Shown piece by piece: positions 44,697-54,634 of a stretch of 64,000 nt of DNA. Origin of the DNA: Acetobacter vaccinii (GTDB lineage: Bacteria > Pseudomonadota > Alphaproteobacteria > Acetobacterales > Acetobacteraceae); assembly GCF_008365315.1 (NCBI RefSeq), contig NZ_CP043506.1:2276001-2340000 (forward strand). The letters run 5' to 3'. Numbering within the stretch: position 1 is the stretch's first letter; the number at the start of each line of letters is the position of its first letter. Below the pieces are notes generated by a model, which worked only from the letters and a program-made list of their open reading frames with translations, did no database searches and was not told where the DNA came from. Made by a program: the position numbers and the translations under genes.

Positions 44697-46340
44697 ATGA
44701 CAGAACACACCGGCGATCTGGCCTTTCTGCCCTTGGGTGGAACGGGTGAGATTGGCATGAATCTCAACCTTTATCGGCTGAATGGCACATGGCTGGCTAT
44801 TGATTGCGGTATTGGCTTTAGCGGTAACGACACACCCGAAGCCGAGATCCTTATCCCCGATCCGGCCTTTATTGTTGAGCGCAAGAAAGACCTTGCCGGG
44901 CTGGTTGTCACCCACGCGCATGAAGACCACATTGGCGCCATCGCCCATGTCTGGCCCATGCTGGGGTGCCCGATTTATGTGACCCCGTTTGCCGGTATTG
45001 TGCTGCGCCGCAAACTGGCCGAGGCACGGCTGTCGGATGTGCCGATCAAGGTGATCATGCCGGGTAGCCGTTTTGATGTCGGGCCTTTTGACATTGAATT
45101 TGTGCCGGTTACGCACTCCGTGCCCGAAGCGCAGTCCCTTGTCCTGCGGACACCAGCAGGCATTGTGGTGCACACAGGCGACTGGAAGTTTGACCCTGAG
45201 CCGCAGGTTGGCCCGCCAACCGACCTGGACCGACTGGCCGCCATCGGGCAGGAAGGTGTGCTGGCGCTGGTGTGTGACAGCACCAATGTCATGAAGCCCG
45301 GCCCCTCCCAGTCGGAAGCGGAAGTCCGGCGCAGCATGGCCGAACTGATCGGCGGGCTCAAAGGCCGTATTGCTGTAACGTGCTTTGCGTCCAACGTTGC
45401 GCGGGTGGAAACCATTGCTCTGGCCGCGCAGGCTGCGGGGCGGACTGTGGTGCTGGTTGGGCGCTCACTCCGCAACCTCGATACCGCAGCGCGGGAATGT
45501 GGCTATCTGTCGGGTGTGCTGCCCTTTATGGGCGAGCAGGATGTTAATTCCATCCCCGATGACCAGTTGCTGATGATCATCACCGGCAGCCAGGGTGAAC
45601 CCCGCTCGGCGCTGTCCCGTATCTCGCTGGATATGCACCCCAATATCTCGCTGGGTGAGGGCGATACGGTCATTTATTCCAGCCGTATGATCCCGGGGAA
45701 TGAGCGGGCCATCATGGCGGTGCAGGATAACCTGACCAAGCGTGGTGTTTGTGTCATTACCGACCGTGAGCATTTTGTGCATGTGTCTGGCCATGCCACG
45801 GGCGGTGATGTGCAGAAGATGTATGATCTGCTCAAGCCCCAGCATGTAGTGCCCGTGCATGGTGAATGGCGACACCTGACAGCCCAGGCTGCTCTGGCGC
45901 AGGAAAAAGGGATTACCCCCATTCTGCTGGAGGATGGTGACATCCTGCGTCTGGCCCCAGGTCGGCTTGAGGTCATTGATACTGCCCCGACAGGTCGTTT
46001 GGCACTGGATGGCAACCGCCTGCTGCCGATGAACGGGGGCGTTCTGGCGGCACGCCGTAAGATGCTGTTCAATGGCGTGGTGATTGGCAGCTTCGCAGTG
46101 GATGACGAAGGGTATGTCATCGGTGCTCCCAAGATCAGCGCACCAGGGCTGCTTGAGCCTGATGATCTGGAAAGCGTGCGCGTGAATGAAGAATTCGCCA
46201 ACGCGCTTGATGTCATTCCTGATGAACTGCGGACGGATGACGTGGCTTTCCGCGATGCCGCCAAAACAGCATTGCGGCGCGCTCTGAGCCGCAAACTGCA
46301 AAAGCGCCCGCTGGTGGACGTGCATCTGCTACGCGTATAA
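44697..46340 (+). CDS. rnj: Ribonuclease J
   Basis: A 547-residue metallo-beta-lactamase/beta-CASP ribonuclease. Metal motif HAHEDH is in VVTHAHEDHIGAI, with later ligands in HTGDWKF and the beta-CASP motifs TGSQGEPRSALSRI and HVSGHATGGDVQKM; the C-terminal domain is present. RNase J has 5'-to-3' exonuclease and endonuclease activity in RNA processing and decay. It is 9 bp after coaX and ends the long nuo-birA-coaX-rnj unit before a terminator. Confidence 0.95.
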   Translation: MTEHTGDLAFLPLGGTGEIGMNLNLYRLNGTWLAIDCGIGFSGNDTPEAEILIPDPAFIVERKKDLAGLVVTHAHEDHIGAIAHVWPMLGCPIYVTPFAGIVLRRKLAEARLSDVPIKVIMPGSRFDVGPFDIEFVPVTHSVPEAQSLVLRTPAGIVVHTGDWKFDPEPQVGPPTDLDRLAAIGQEGVLALVCDSTNVMKPGPSQSEAEVRRSMAELIGGLKGRIAVTCFASNVARVETIALAAQAAGRTVVLVGRSLRNLDTAARECGYLSGVLPFMGEQDVNSIPDDQLLMIITGSQGEPRSALSRISLDMHPNISLGEGDTVIYSSRMIPGNERAIMAVQDNLTKRGVCVITDREHFVHVSGHATGGDVQKMYDLLKPQHVVPVHGEWRHLTAQAALAQEKGITPILLEDGDILRLAPGRLEVIDTAPTGRLALDGNRLLPMNGGVLAARRKMLFNGVVIGSFAVDDEGYVIGAPKISAPGLLEPDDLESVRVNEEFANALDVIPDELRTDDVAFRDAAKTALRRALSRKLQKRPLVDVHLLRV

Positions 46341-46363
46341 ATGCGGGTAACCCGATCATTGAC

Positions 46364-46397
46364 GCAGAAAGCCCGGCCTAGCCGGGTTTTCTTCTGC
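46364..46397 (+). terminator. Terminator of the nuo-birA-coaX-rnj unit
   Basis: CCCGGC (46372-46377) pairs with GCCGGG (46381-46386) around CTA, followed by TTTTCTTCT. The stem can be extended because GCAGAA (46364-46369) is complementary to TTCTGC (46392-46397). Confidence 0.85.
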
Positions 46398-46491
46398 CAT
46401 GGGCCGGGTTAGAGCAGAAAATCAGGATACTACACACTGAACGCGCCGGGCGGTGGTCTGGCGCTGTTCCTCATACAAGGCTGAATGCACC

Positions 46492-47844
46492 ATGCGTCTT
46501 TCGCGCAGCTTCCTTCCTACCCTTAAGGAAAACCCGGCAGAGGCACAGATTGTCTCGCACAGGCTCATGCTGCGTGCGGGGCTTATCCGCCAGACAGCCT
46601 CTGGCATTTATGCCTGGCTGCCTGCCGGATTGCGGGTGCTGCGCAATATCAGCCAGATTGTGCGCGAGGAGCAGGATCGCATCAACGCACAGGAAGTGCT
46701 GATGCCAACCCTGCAGTCTGCCGATCTGTGGCGTCGTTCAGGCCGTTATGATGCCTACGGCCCCGAAATGCTGCGGATACAGGATCGTCACAAGCGCGAA
46801 CTGCTGTATGGGCCGACCAATGAGGAAATGATTACCGACCTGTTCGGTCAGTCGGTCAAATCCTACAAGGATATGCCGCAGACACTGTACCATATCCAGT
46901 GGAAGTTCCGTGACGAAGTGCGGCCGCGGTTTGGGGTCATGCGTGGGCGTGAATTCCTGATGAAGGATGCCTACAGCTTTGATGTGGACTACACATCTGC
47001 AGTCGCAAGCTATCGTCGTATGATGCTGGCCTACCTGCGGACGTTCCAGCGGCTTGGGGTGCAGGCCGTGCCAATGCGGGCTGACACCGGACCGATTGGT
47101 GGGGATCTGAGCCACGAGTTCCTTATTCTTGCCCCCACCGGGGAAAGCGGCGTGTTTTACGATGCCGCCCTGGAAGAGCAGGATTGGCTGGACACACCCG
47201 TTGACACCGAGAGCAACGACGCGCTGGAAGCATTCTTTAACCGCGTAACTGCCCCTTATGCGGCCACAGATGAAATGCACGACACCCAGGCATGGGAAGC
47301 CGTGCCGGAAGACCGCCGACGTGAAGGGCGTGGCGTTGAGGTGGGGCATATTTTCTACTTTGGCACCAAATACACGCAGGCCATGGGGGTCACGGTCAGC
47401 GGGCCAGACGGCGCGCCTCTGCACCCGGAAATGGGGTCCTACGGGATTGGTGTTTCCCGCCTGGCCGGAGCGATTATTGAGGCCAGCCATGATGAAAACG
47501 GTATTATCTGGCCGGATTCCGTTGCGCCCTTCCGTGCGGCGATCCTGAACCTGAAAATGGGTGATGCCCAGTGCGATGCTCTGTGTGAAGAGCTGTACGC
47601 CGCAGCGCCCGAATATTTCCTGTATGATGACAGACCCGAGCGGGCAGGGGTGAAGTTTGCCGATGCTGACCTGATGGGTCACCCATGGCAGATTGTGGTC
47701 GGCCCGCGTGGTGCCAAGGAAGGCATTGTTGAACTCAAGCGCCGGGCAACGGGTGAGCGGTCTGAGGTGAGCGTTCAGGACGCCCTTACGCGCGTGCTGC
47801 AGAGTGATGATGGTGAGCGTGCTCCCACTAACGGGCAGAAATAA
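46492..47844 (+). CDS. proS: Prolyl-tRNA synthetase, short alphaproteobacterial form
   Basis: A 450-residue class II synthetase. Motif 1 is around [21 protein letters not shown], motif 2 around [25 protein letters not shown], motif 3 around [16 protein letters not shown]. The anticodon-binding domain closes it. The INS editing domain (about 180 residues in E. coli) is absent, as is usual in this class, so Ala-tRNA-Pro must be cleared by a separate factor. The ATG at 46492 matches the family start; earlier open frame is leader. It abuts the next gene without spacing. Confidence 0.97.
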   Translation: MRLSRSFLPTLKENPAEAQIVSHRLMLRAGLIRQTASGIYAWLPAGLRVLRNISQIVREEQDRINAQEVLMPTLQSADLWRRSGRYDAYGPEMLRIQDRHKRELLYGPTNEEMITDLFGQSVKSYKDMPQTLYHIQWKFRDEVRPRFGVMRGREFLMKDAYSFDVDYTSAVASYRRMMLAYLRTFQRLGVQAVPMRADTGPIGGDLSHEFLILAPTGESGVFYDAALEEQDWLDTPVDTESNDALEAFFNRVTAPYAATDEMHDTQAWEAVPEDRRREGRGVEVGHIFYFGTKYTQAMGVTVSGPDGAPLHPEMGSYGIGVSRLAGAIIEASHDENGIIWPDSVAPFRAAILNLKMGDAQCDALCEELYAAAPEYFLYDDRPERAGVKFADADLMGHPWQIVVGPRGAKEGIVELKRRATGERSEVSVQDALTRVLQSDDGERAPTNGQK

Positions 47845-49092
47845 ATGTTTGGTCCGTTTGAACGGGCAGTAGCAGGCCGATACCTCCGCGCAAGGCGGGG
47901 GGAGCGGTTTGTTTCTATTATAGCCATTTTCTCACTCATAGGCATTGCATTGGGGGTTGCGACCCTCATCATTGTCATGGCGGTGATGAATGGCTTTCAG
48001 GCGGACCTGATGGGCCGTATTCTGGGCCTGAATGGTGATATGACCATTTATGGCGCAGGGCGGACCATTTCGAGCTACGAGGACGTCGCCCGCAAAGTCC
48101 GCACAGTGCCGGGTGTTGTCAGCGCCACACCTATGATCGAAGGGCAGGTGCTGCTGAGTGCGGATGGATACAGTGCTGGCGGCATTGTCCATGGTCTGAC
48201 GCCGGACGGTCTGAAAGACCTCAAAGCGGTCAGTTCCTCGATTATCGCAGGCTCTCTGGATCAGTTCCGGGGCGATGATGCCATTGTGGTTGGTGTTACT
48301 CTGGCGGAACACGCAGGGCTGTCGATCGGCTCAAAGGTGACCCTGGTATCGCCCGATGGTGCAGCCACGGCCTTTGGGACAGTCCCACGGGTGCGGACGT
48401 ACCATGTCGTGGCGATTTTTGATGCCGGGGTTAACGACTATAATTCCGGGGTCGTCTTTCTGCCCATGCATGCGGCCCAAGTGTATTTTCAGATGCCGGA
48501 GCAGGTTACCCAACTGCTGGTCATGACGACCGATGCCGAGCATGTCCGGGCCGTAACGCTGGCCATTGTTCGCGCACTGGATGACCCTGGCTTGCGGGTC
48601 ATGGACTGGACGCGGGCTAATAACGCCCTGTTTGGCGCGGTGCAGGTGGAACAGAACGTGATGTTCCTGATCCTGACCCTGATTATTCTTGTTGCGGCTT
48701 TCAATGTCATTTCGTCCCTGATCATGATGGTGAAGGACAAAACAGCAGATATTGCCGTTTTGCGTACCATTGGGGCCAGTCGTGGGGCCATCCTGCGTAT
48801 TTTCCTGATGTGTGGGGCTTCGGTGGGCGTTACCGGCACTGTTGCGGGCACAGCGCTGGGTGTTGTGTTCTGCCTTAATATCGAGCGGATACGTCAACTC
48901 CTGCAAAAGCTGACGGGTACAAACCTGTTCAACCCCGAGGTGTATTATCTGGAGCACCTTCCGGCAAAGCTGGTCTGGGGGCAGGTGCTGGAAGTGATTG
49001 CCATGGCCCTGCTGCTGTCCCTTCTCGCCACGCTGTATCCCTCATGGCGTGCGGCCCGGACTGACCCTGTGGAGGCTTTGCGGCATGAGTGA
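47845..49092 (+). CDS. Lipoprotein-releasing ABC transporter permease (LolC/LolE family)
   Basis: A 415-residue permease with four helices: an N-terminal helix ([21 protein letters not shown]), a ~230-residue periplasmic domain, and three C-terminal helices, within which [27 protein letters not shown] is the FtsX-family signature. It starts directly at the proS stop. With LolD it would extract outer-membrane lipoproteins from the inner membrane. Only one permease gene is present, so the complex is probably a homodimer of a combined LolC/E (LolF-like) subunit. Confidence 0.93.
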   Translation: MFGPFERAVAGRYLRARRGERFVSIIAIFSLIGIALGVATLIIVMAVMNGFQADLMGRILGLNGDMTIYGAGRTISSYEDVARKVRTVPGVVSATPMIEGQVLLSADGYSAGGIVHGLTPDGLKDLKAVSSSIIAGSLDQFRGDDAIVVGVTLAEHAGLSIGSKVTLVSPDGAATAFGTVPRVRTYHVVAIFDAGVNDYNSGVVFLPMHAAQVYFQMPEQVTQLLVMTTDAEHVRAVTLAIVRALDDPGLRVMDWTRANNALFGAVQVEQNVMFLILTLIILVAAFNVISSLIMMVKDKTADIAVLRTIGASRGAILRIFLMCGASVGVTGTVAGTALGVVFCLNIERIRQLLQKLTGTNLFNPEVYYLEHLPAKLVWGQVLEVIAMALLLSLLATLYPSWRAARTDPVEALRHE

Positions 49093-49771
49093 GACTGTCG
49101 TGCTGGAACTGCGGAGTGTCAAAAAGACATATCGCAGCGGTGATGAGGCTCTGCTGCCTGTATTGCAGGGTGCTAACCTGCGACTGCATGCCGGGGAGAT
49201 TGTAGCGCTGGTCGCGCCATCAGGCACCGGTAAGTCCACTCTCTTGCATCTGGCGGGTCTGCTGGACACCCCTGATGAAGGGGAGGTGACCATTTGCGGG
49301 CAGTCAACTCAAGGGCTGCCGGATTCCGGGCGCACGGCGCTGCGGCGAGACAGGATTGGCTTTGTCTATCAGTTCCACCATCTGCTGGGTGAATTCACAG
49401 CCAGAGAAAATGTGGTGCTGCCCCAGCTTATCAGGAATGTTCCCAAAGCCCGCGCACGGGCTGAGGCGGACCGGCTCTTAGGCATGTTCGGGCTTGGCCA
49501 CCGTATTAACCATCTGCCGGGCAAGCTGTCTGGTGGAGAGCAGCAGCGTGTGGCCATAGCACGCGCGTTGGCAAATGGCCCTGCCGTGCTGCTGGCGGAT
49601 GAGCCAACGGGCAATCTGGACGTGCAGACGGCCGATATCGTGTTTTCTCAACTGCTGGAGGCCGTGCGTCAGACCGGGCTGGCAGCACTTGTGGCCACAC
49701 ATAATGAGGAACTTCTGTCACGTATGGACAGGGTGCTGACATTACGTGACGGCCAGCTTGTCGCCCGCTAG
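49085..49771 (+). CDS. lolD: Lipoprotein-releasing ABC transporter ATPase LolD
   Basis: A 228-residue ATPase: Walker [11 protein letters not shown]-loop [17 protein letters not shown] (typical of LolD), signature [15 protein letters not shown], Walker [14 protein letters not shown] and switch His in VATHNEELL. It pairs with the overlapping permease gene (8 bp overlap), powering transfer of lipoproteins to the carrier LolA. The ATG at 49085 fits both the overlap and the family N-terminus. Confidence 0.95.
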   Translation: MSETVVLELRSVKKTYRSGDEALLPVLQGANLRLHAGEIVALVAPSGTGKSTLLHLAGLLDTPDEGEVTICGQSTQGLPDSGRTALRRDRIGFVYQFHHLLGEFTARENVVLPQLIRNVPKARARAEADRLLGMFGLGHRINHLPGKLSGGEQQRVAIARALANGPAVLLADEPTGNLDVQTADIVFSQLLEAVRQTGLAALVATHNEELLSRMDRVLTLRDGQLVAR

Positions 49772-49794
49772 GCGTGTGCTGGCCGTATCAGGTT

Positions 49795-50319
49795 TCAAAA
49801 CCCGCGTAGAGCACCTTCAATAGACTGACGGACCCGCCAGGCGGTTGGTGGTGTCAGGCTGCTGTACCAGGTCGTCGGCTGGCCATGGCTGTTGATGAGG
49901 TATTTGAAGAAGTTCCAACGCGGGCGAGCCAAAAAGCCAAGGCGGGAATCCAGCCACTGAAAAAGAGGAATCGCCTGCGGGCCTTTAACATGGCTCCGGG
50001 CTGCCAGAGGGAAGGTGACGCCAAAGTTTTTCTGGCAGAAGCTGGCAATTTCCTCGGCTGAACCGGGTTCCTGCTCCCCAAAGTCGTTGCTTGGCACCCC
50101 GATCACAACCAGACCTGCTTTTTCATACTGTTCCCACAGGGCCTGTAACCCTTCGTATTGTGGGGTAAACCCGCAGCGGGATGCTGTGTTGACAACAAGC
50201 AGCGGTCTGCCCCGGTACGCGGCAAGGTCAATGCTGCCACCATCAAGCGCGGGCAGAATAAAATTATAAGCTGAATCCAAGGTGCTGTCCTTTTGCGACT
50301 TTTGTGGCAGGAAAGGCAT
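49795..50319 (-). CDS. Glutathione peroxidase family protein
   Basis: A 174-residue thioredoxin-fold peroxidase: the peroxidatic Cys is in VNTASRCGFTPQYEGLQ, the second motif is VIGVPSNDFGEQEPGS, and WNFFKYLI carries the active-site Trp-Asn. The family reduces peroxides using glutathione or thioredoxin; which is used here cannot be told. The ATG at 50319 is chosen; a TTG-initiated extension to 50370 is open but unlikely. It is convergent with lolD and divergent from the IclR gene. Confidence 0.93.
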   Translation of the reverse strand: MPFLPQKSQKDSTLDSAYNFILPALDGGSIDLAAYRGRPLLVVNTASRCGFTPQYEGLQALWEQYEKAGLVVIGVPSNDFGEQEPGSAEEIASFCQKNFGVTFPLAARSHVKGPQAIPLFQWLDSRLGFLARPRWNFFKYLINSHGQPTTWYSSLTPPTAWRVRQSIEGALRGF

Positions 50320-50535
50320 CCTGTCTAGCGCAATGGAGCGTAAGGAGCGAGGGTTATGGATAGACGCCAAGGTGGAAGTCTGTTGCCCTGTTGCGGGTTC
50401 TTTTTCCAGACTTCCACCTGTTTTTGCGCGGCAAGATCGTGCTCTGATTATTGTTGTTCATTATATTGAACTCGATCCTGTATGTGGAATATGAAGAGAG
50501 ACGCCCCTCCTGTCAACAAGGAAAACAATAAAAAC

Positions 50536-51336
50536 ATGTCCAAGCCACAGGATACGGTGCCAGCACTCCGTAAGGCCGTACGCATTCTTGACCTCGTCAA
50601 AGCATCCAGCCGCCCGCCACTGGCGGCCGATATTACGCGCCAGCTCGACCTGCCACGCAGTACGGCGCACGGGTTGTTGGCTGTCATGGTGGAACTGGGG
50701 CTTCTGGAAAAGACAGTGGCTCAGGGCTACAGGCTGGGCACACGCCTGCTGGGTTGGGCAGGTGGGGCGACCGAAAAGCGCGATCTGGTGAGTGAGTTTT
50801 ATCATGAGCTTGAAAGCAATCCGGATCATGATGCCTTCACCATTACGCTCACCATGTTGGAAGGGGCGGAGGTTGTGTATCTGGCCTGCCGCAACAGTGC
50901 GACCGTGCTGGGGGCCAGCTTTAGGGTAGGCATGCGCCTGCCTGCCATTTTCACCGCAACAGGAAACGCCATGCTGGCCGGTATGACCGATGCCCAGTTT
51001 GATGAATGGCTGGCGTTGCACCCGGTCTCGCTCTGGCCCAAACCGTTAACCCCGAATGGGATATGCTCGGTCACAACCCTGGTGCGTGAAATTGCCGAGA
51101 TCAGAGAGCGGGGCTACGCGGTGGATGATGAGCAGATCCATGACGGCTTGTGGTGCTTTGGCTCGGTTGTCAGGGACCATGCGGGCCAGGTAGTCGCTGG
51201 CGTGGGTGTGAGCCTGCCGCAGACCGAGCTTGGACGTTATGACATGCAAGCCCTGGGTGACAGGGCTGTGAGGCTGGCCCGTGCGGTTTCCTTCAGACTT
51301 GGGTATCGGGAGGTTGGTGGTCAGCAAGTGGCCTGA
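50536..51336 (+). CDS. IclR-family transcriptional regulator
   Basis: A 266-residue regulator. The N-terminal winged helix has AVRILDLVKASSRPPLAADI and LDLPRSTAHGLLAVMVELGLL; the C-terminal ligand-binding GAF-like domain has VGMRLPAIFTATGNAMLAGM and ERGYAVDDEQIHDGLWCFGSVVRD. IclR proteins usually control catabolic genes for small organic acids, but no such genes lie next to it, so the target is unknown. AAGGA precedes the ATG at 50536 by 12 nt. In-frame ATGs at 50482 and 50491 are possible starts. Confidence 0.9.
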   Translation: MSKPQDTVPALRKAVRILDLVKASSRPPLAADITRQLDLPRSTAHGLLAVMVELGLLEKTVAQGYRLGTRLLGWAGGATEKRDLVSEFYHELESNPDHDAFTITLTMLEGAEVVYLACRNSATVLGASFRVGMRLPAIFTATGNAMLAGMTDAQFDEWLALHPVSLWPKPLTPNGICSVTTLVREIAEIRERGYAVDDEQIHDGLWCFGSVVRDHAGQVVAGVGVSLPQTELGRYDMQALGDRAVRLARAVSFRLGYREVGGQQVA

Positions 51337-51348
51337 CAAGGGGGCGGA

Positions 51349-52158
51349 ATGGCAGGAACGGTAGGCTTGAAATGGTGCAGTGCTTTTGTGCTGCTGGGGC
51401 TACTGTGCGGGGTAGGCAGGGCGGCGGCCGATCCTTTGCCTCAGACTGCCGCCCGCTACGATGTTTTTGTGCATGGCCTGCGGGCTATGGTGCTTGATGC
51501 AGCGTATCGGAATGGCGATGGTCGTTACGCTGTAGCGGTGGAGGGGAAAACATCCGGCCTGGTGGGGCTGTTTTTGCCGGGTAACCTGCATTTACGTGGT
51601 GTTGGCACGTTTACACCCGCAGGGGCTGTCCAGCCTGCGCTTTATGACAGCGCGGGCCGCTCGCACCATCAGAACTGGCTGTTGGACATGGTGTACAAGG
51701 GGGCGCTGCCAGTGGTGCAGCGGCAACAGCCACCAGACCCTCAGCGTGAGGATGTGCCTGATCAAGCCCGGATGGGGGCCGTTGATCTCCTTGCCGTGTT
51801 CATGCAGCTTCTGTCACAGGTGGGGGCGACGCAGCGCTGCACAGATGCAACAAGCCGGATTTTTGATGGAGAACGCCTGAGTACCCTGAGCATCCACTCT
51901 GCTGGTTGGGGGCCACTTCCGGCTGGGTTTGTAGAAACCCGCGGCAAGGACAGTCTGAAGTGTGATTTTGTGTTCCAGCAGGTGCAGGGCTTCAAGCTGT
52001 CCTCAAAATCCACCGCTTTGCGCAAACCTCAGCCTGGGCATGTGTGGTTTCAAAACCTGCCGGGTGTTGGCATGGCTGTTGTCAGGCTGGAACTGGAACA
52101 CCCAAAAATGGGTCATATTGTCCTGACCCTGAACGCTTTGCCGCAGCGCCGCGACTAG
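51349..52158 (+). CDS. DUF3108 domain-containing exported protein
   Basis: A 269-residue protein with a signal peptide (hydrophobic CSAFVLLGLLCGVGRAAADP, likely cut after AAA) and the DUF3108 pattern: YDVFVHGLRAMVLDA near the N-terminus and VRLELEHPKMGHIVLTL near the end. DUF3108 is found in envelope proteins of Gram-negative bacteria; the function is unknown. The ATG at 51349 follows AAGGGGGCGGA, 12 bp after the IclR stop, so cotranscription is likely. Confidence 0.85.
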   Translation: MAGTVGLKWCSAFVLLGLLCGVGRAAADPLPQTAARYDVFVHGLRAMVLDAAYRNGDGRYAVAVEGKTSGLVGLFLPGNLHLRGVGTFTPAGAVQPALYDSAGRSHHQNWLLDMVYKGALPVVQRQQPPDPQREDVPDQARMGAVDLLAVFMQLLSQVGATQRCTDATSRIFDGERLSTLSIHSAGWGPLPAGFVETRGKDSLKCDFVFQQVQGFKLSSKSTALRKPQPGHVWFQNLPGVGMAVVRLELEHPKMGHIVLTLNALPQRRD

Positions 52159-52251
52159 CGTTACGTAGTGGAAGTGCTTTTCTGGTTGCGTGGTGCGCGG
52201 GCTTGGTGTTCGAATACCAAGGTTATACTGCGTGCCATGAGGAGAAACAGA

Positions 52252-52719
52252 ATGCCCCGCTATACAACGGGACTGCGCGTGTGTGGCGTGCTGTCGATGT
52301 TGGCGATCCTGCCATCGTGCGAGAGCACCAAAGAGATCATTACTCAAAAAGAGGATCATCTGACTGCCGCCGGTTTTGCTTACAAGCCTGCCAGCACGCC
52401 CAAATTGCAGGCCATGCTTGACCACCTGCCTGCCCATCGCTTTCTGCGCCGGGTGCATGGCACGTCAGTTTTCTATATTTATGCTGACCCGACTGTCTGT
52501 GACTGCCTGTATGTTGGCGATCAGGCTGCGTTTTCCAAGTATCAGCAATATCGGCAGGCCAAGGCTCTGGCCAATGAAGAAACCGATGCTGCTGTCATGG
52601 ATTATCAGGACACCACATGGGATTGGAGCCCCTGGCAGCCGTGGGGGCCAGGCTGGTATGCGTGGAATCCGGGCTGGAACGCATGGGGCACTGGCCCTGG
52701 CATCGAAGTGGGCTGGTAA
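52252..52719 (+). CDS. Predicted lipoprotein with Trp-rich C-terminus
   Basis: A 155-residue protein I do not recognise. The N-terminus is basic and then hydrophobic (GLRVCGVLSMLAILPSC), with the Cys in an approximate lipobox, suggesting a lipoprotein. The middle holds VFYIYADPTVCDCLYVGDQ. The last ~35 residues are extraordinarily rich in Trp, Gly and Pro (nine Trp; for example WSPWQPWGPGWYAWNPGW). AGGAG stands 7 nt before the ATG at 52252, which decides the start over the longer frame. It follows the DUF3108 gene and ends before a strong terminator. Confidence 0.75.
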   Translation: MPRYTTGLRVCGVLSMLAILPSCESTKEIITQKEDHLTAAGFAYKPASTPKLQAMLDHLPAHRFLRRVHGTSVFYIYADPTVCDCLYVGDQAAFSKYQQYRQAKALANEETDAAVMDYQDTTWDWSPWQPWGPGWYAWNPGWNAWGTGPGIEVGW

Positions 52720-52735
52720 AACAGACCCAACTTTT

Positions 52736-52757
52736 CGGGTTGCATGAAAGCAACCCG
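52736..52757 (+). repeat. Perfect 8 bp hairpin after the lipoprotein gene
   Basis: CGGGTTGC (52736-52743) and GCAACCCG (52750-52757) pair around ATGAAA, 10 bp ahead of the terminator. No T-run follows. Confidence 0.6.
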
Positions 52758-52766
52758 GAGAGGCTG

Positions 52767-52804
52767 GCCGTTCCGCAGTGGGTATTGCGGAACGGCTTTT
52801 TTAT
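52767..52804 (+). terminator. Rho-independent terminator
   Basis: GCCGTTCCGCA (52767-52777) and TGCGGAACGGC (52786-52796) form an 11 bp stem with an 8 nt loop, then TTTTTTAT. It ends the IclR-DUF3108-lipoprotein stretch on the plus strand and stands before the convergent glmS end. Confidence 0.93.
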
Positions 52805-52810
52805 AGGCGA

Positions 52811-54634
52811 CTATTCAACTGTAACAGATTTGGCGAGGTTGCGTGGCTGGTCCACGTCCGTGCCTTTTAGCACGGCCACTTCATAAGCCAGCATCTGCAC
52901 AGGAATGGCCTGTAAGATCGGGCTTACAAAATCATGCACATGCGGCAAGACAACGCTCTGCTCTGCAATTTTTGAAACCCGCTCCGCGCCTTCCGTATCG
53001 GTGAAGATCAACAGCCTGCCGCCACGGGCCTTAGCTTCCTGCAGGTTGGACAATGTCTTGTCAAAAAGGGCAGTGCTGGGCAGGGTCGCAACAATGGGCA
53101 CCGAACGGTCGATGAGTGAAATCGGACCGTGCTTCATTTCACCCGCGGCATAGGCCTCGGCATGGATATAGGAAATTTCCTTAAGCTTCAGAGCACCTTC
53201 CATTGCAATGGGGAAGAGGCTGCCACGGCCCAGGTACAGCACATCGCGAGCTTCGGCCACGATTTTGGCCATGTTGCGAATGGCTTCGCCCTGTTTGAAA
53301 ATTTCGGCTGTACGGCTCGGCAGGTCCAGAAGGGCAGAGACAAGCTCTTCTTCCTTCAACGGGTCCAGCACACCACGGCTGCGGGCTGTCGCAATGGCCA
53401 GACAGGCCAGAACAGTCAACTGCGCTGTAAAGGCTTTGGTAGAGGCAACAGAAATTTCAGGCCCGGCAACGGTGCCCAGCACAACATCGCTTTCGCGTGC
53501 CATGCTGCTGTGCTCAACGTTCAGAACGGACAGGATATGGACAGATTTTTCACGCAGGGCACGCAGTGCTGCCAGAGTATCTGCCGTTTCGCCTGATTGT
53601 GAAATCAGCAGCCCAAGGGAGCCGGGTGTTAGCGGCGGGTTGCGGTAGCGCATTTCGCTGGCGACATCGATATCAACCGGCAGGCGGGCCACTTCCTCCA
53701 ACCAGTAGCGGCCAACCATGGCGGCATAAAAGGCCGAGCCACAGGCTGTCATGACAGCCCGCGGCACGGTTGCCAGATCAAACGGCAACTCGGGTAGGAC
53801 AACTCGGCGCGTGGCCGGGTCGATCATGCGCTGGAGGGTCTGCCCGATCACCAGCGGGTGTTCGTGCAGTTCTTTTTCCATGTAGTGGCGATAGCCATCC
53901 TTGCCGATGGCACCGGCCGTCAGCGTTGTGCGCTGGACTGTGCGTTCCACAGGGGTACCATCAAAGGTCATGAAGTCAGCGCCCTGAGCGCTTAACAGCA
54001 CGCAATCCCCGTTGTTCATGTAGGCAATACTCTGGGTCAGTGGTGCAAGAGCAAGGGAGTCGGAGCCAAGGAACATTTCCTGCTCCCCAAACCCGACCGC
54101 CAGAGGGGCATTGTGGCAGGCCCCGATAATCAGCCCGTCATGCCCGGCAAAGATCATGGCGACTGCGTAGGCACCCTCAAGGCGGCGGAGGGCCTGCAAG
54201 GCGGCATCCTTGGGCGGCAGGCCTTGCTGGAGGTGATAGTCAACCAGCAGGGCTATGGTTTCACTGTCGGTTTCGGTTTCGAAAACCTGCCCGACATTTT
54301 CCAGCTCTCGCCGCAGGGTCTCAAAATTTTCAATAATGCCGTTATGCACAATGGCCACCCGGCTGGTGCCATGGGGGTGGGCGTTGCAGGTTGTGGGCGC
54401 ACCATGCGTGGCCCAGCGTGTGTGGCCAATCCCTGTCGTGCCGGTCAGGGGGGAGTTTTCAAGCAGGGCATGCAGGTTGTCCAGCTTGCCCGATGCACGC
54501 CTGCGCTCCACGCTGCCGTCAACAAGGGTTGCAATCCCTGCGGAATCATAGCCCCGGTATTCCAGCCGACGCAGGCCTTCAAAAACAACGGGGGCTGCCT
54601 GCCGTATGCCTACGGCGCCACAAATTCCGCACAT
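52811..54634 (-). CDS. glmS: Glutamine--fructose-6-phosphate aminotransferase (isomerizing)
   Basis: A 607-residue two-domain enzyme. The N-terminal glutaminase starts with catalytic Cys2 (MCGICGAVG) and has HTRWATHGAPT and NGIIENF. Two SIS domains follow, with SQSGETADTLAALR and the C-terminal QPRNLAKSVTVE. It makes glucosamine-6-phosphate from fructose-6-phosphate and glutamine, the entry to UDP-GlcNAc for peptidoglycan and lipopolysaccharide. The start ATG overlaps the glmU stop by one base. Normal length, all motifs present. Confidence 0.98.
   Translation of the reverse strand: MCGICGAVGIRQAAPVVFEGLRRLEYRGYDSAGIATLVDGSVERRRASGKLDNLHALLENSPLTGTTGIGHTRWATHGAPTTCNAHPHGTSRVAIVHNGIIENFETLRRELENVGQVFETETDSETIALLVDYHLQQGLPPKDAALQALRRLEGAYAVAMIFAGHDGLIIGACHNAPLAVGFGEQEMFLGSDSLALAPLTQSIAYMNNGDCVLLSAQGADFMTFDGTPVERTVQRTTLTAGAIGKDGYRHYMEKELHEHPLVIGQTLQRMIDPATRRVVLPELPFDLATVPRAVMTACGSAFYAAMVGRYWLEEVARLPVDIDVASEMRYRNPPLTPGSLGLLISQSGETADTLAALRALREKSVHILSVLNVEHSSMARESDVVLGTVAGPEISVASTKAFTAQLTVLACLAIATARSRGVLDPLKEEELVSALLDLPSRTAEIFKQGEAIRNMAKIVAEARDVLYLGRGSLFPIAMEGALKLKEISYIHAEAYAAGEMKHGPISLIDRSVPIVATLPSTALFDKTLSNLQEAKARGGRLLIFTDTEGAERVSKIAEQSVVLPHVHDFVSPILQAIPVQMLAYEVAVLKGTDVDQPRNLAKSVTVE

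Noticed and set aside
50320..50370. TTG-initiated 17-residue extension of the glutathione peroxidase
   Set aside because: The ATG at 50319 fits the family start; the extension has no similarity.
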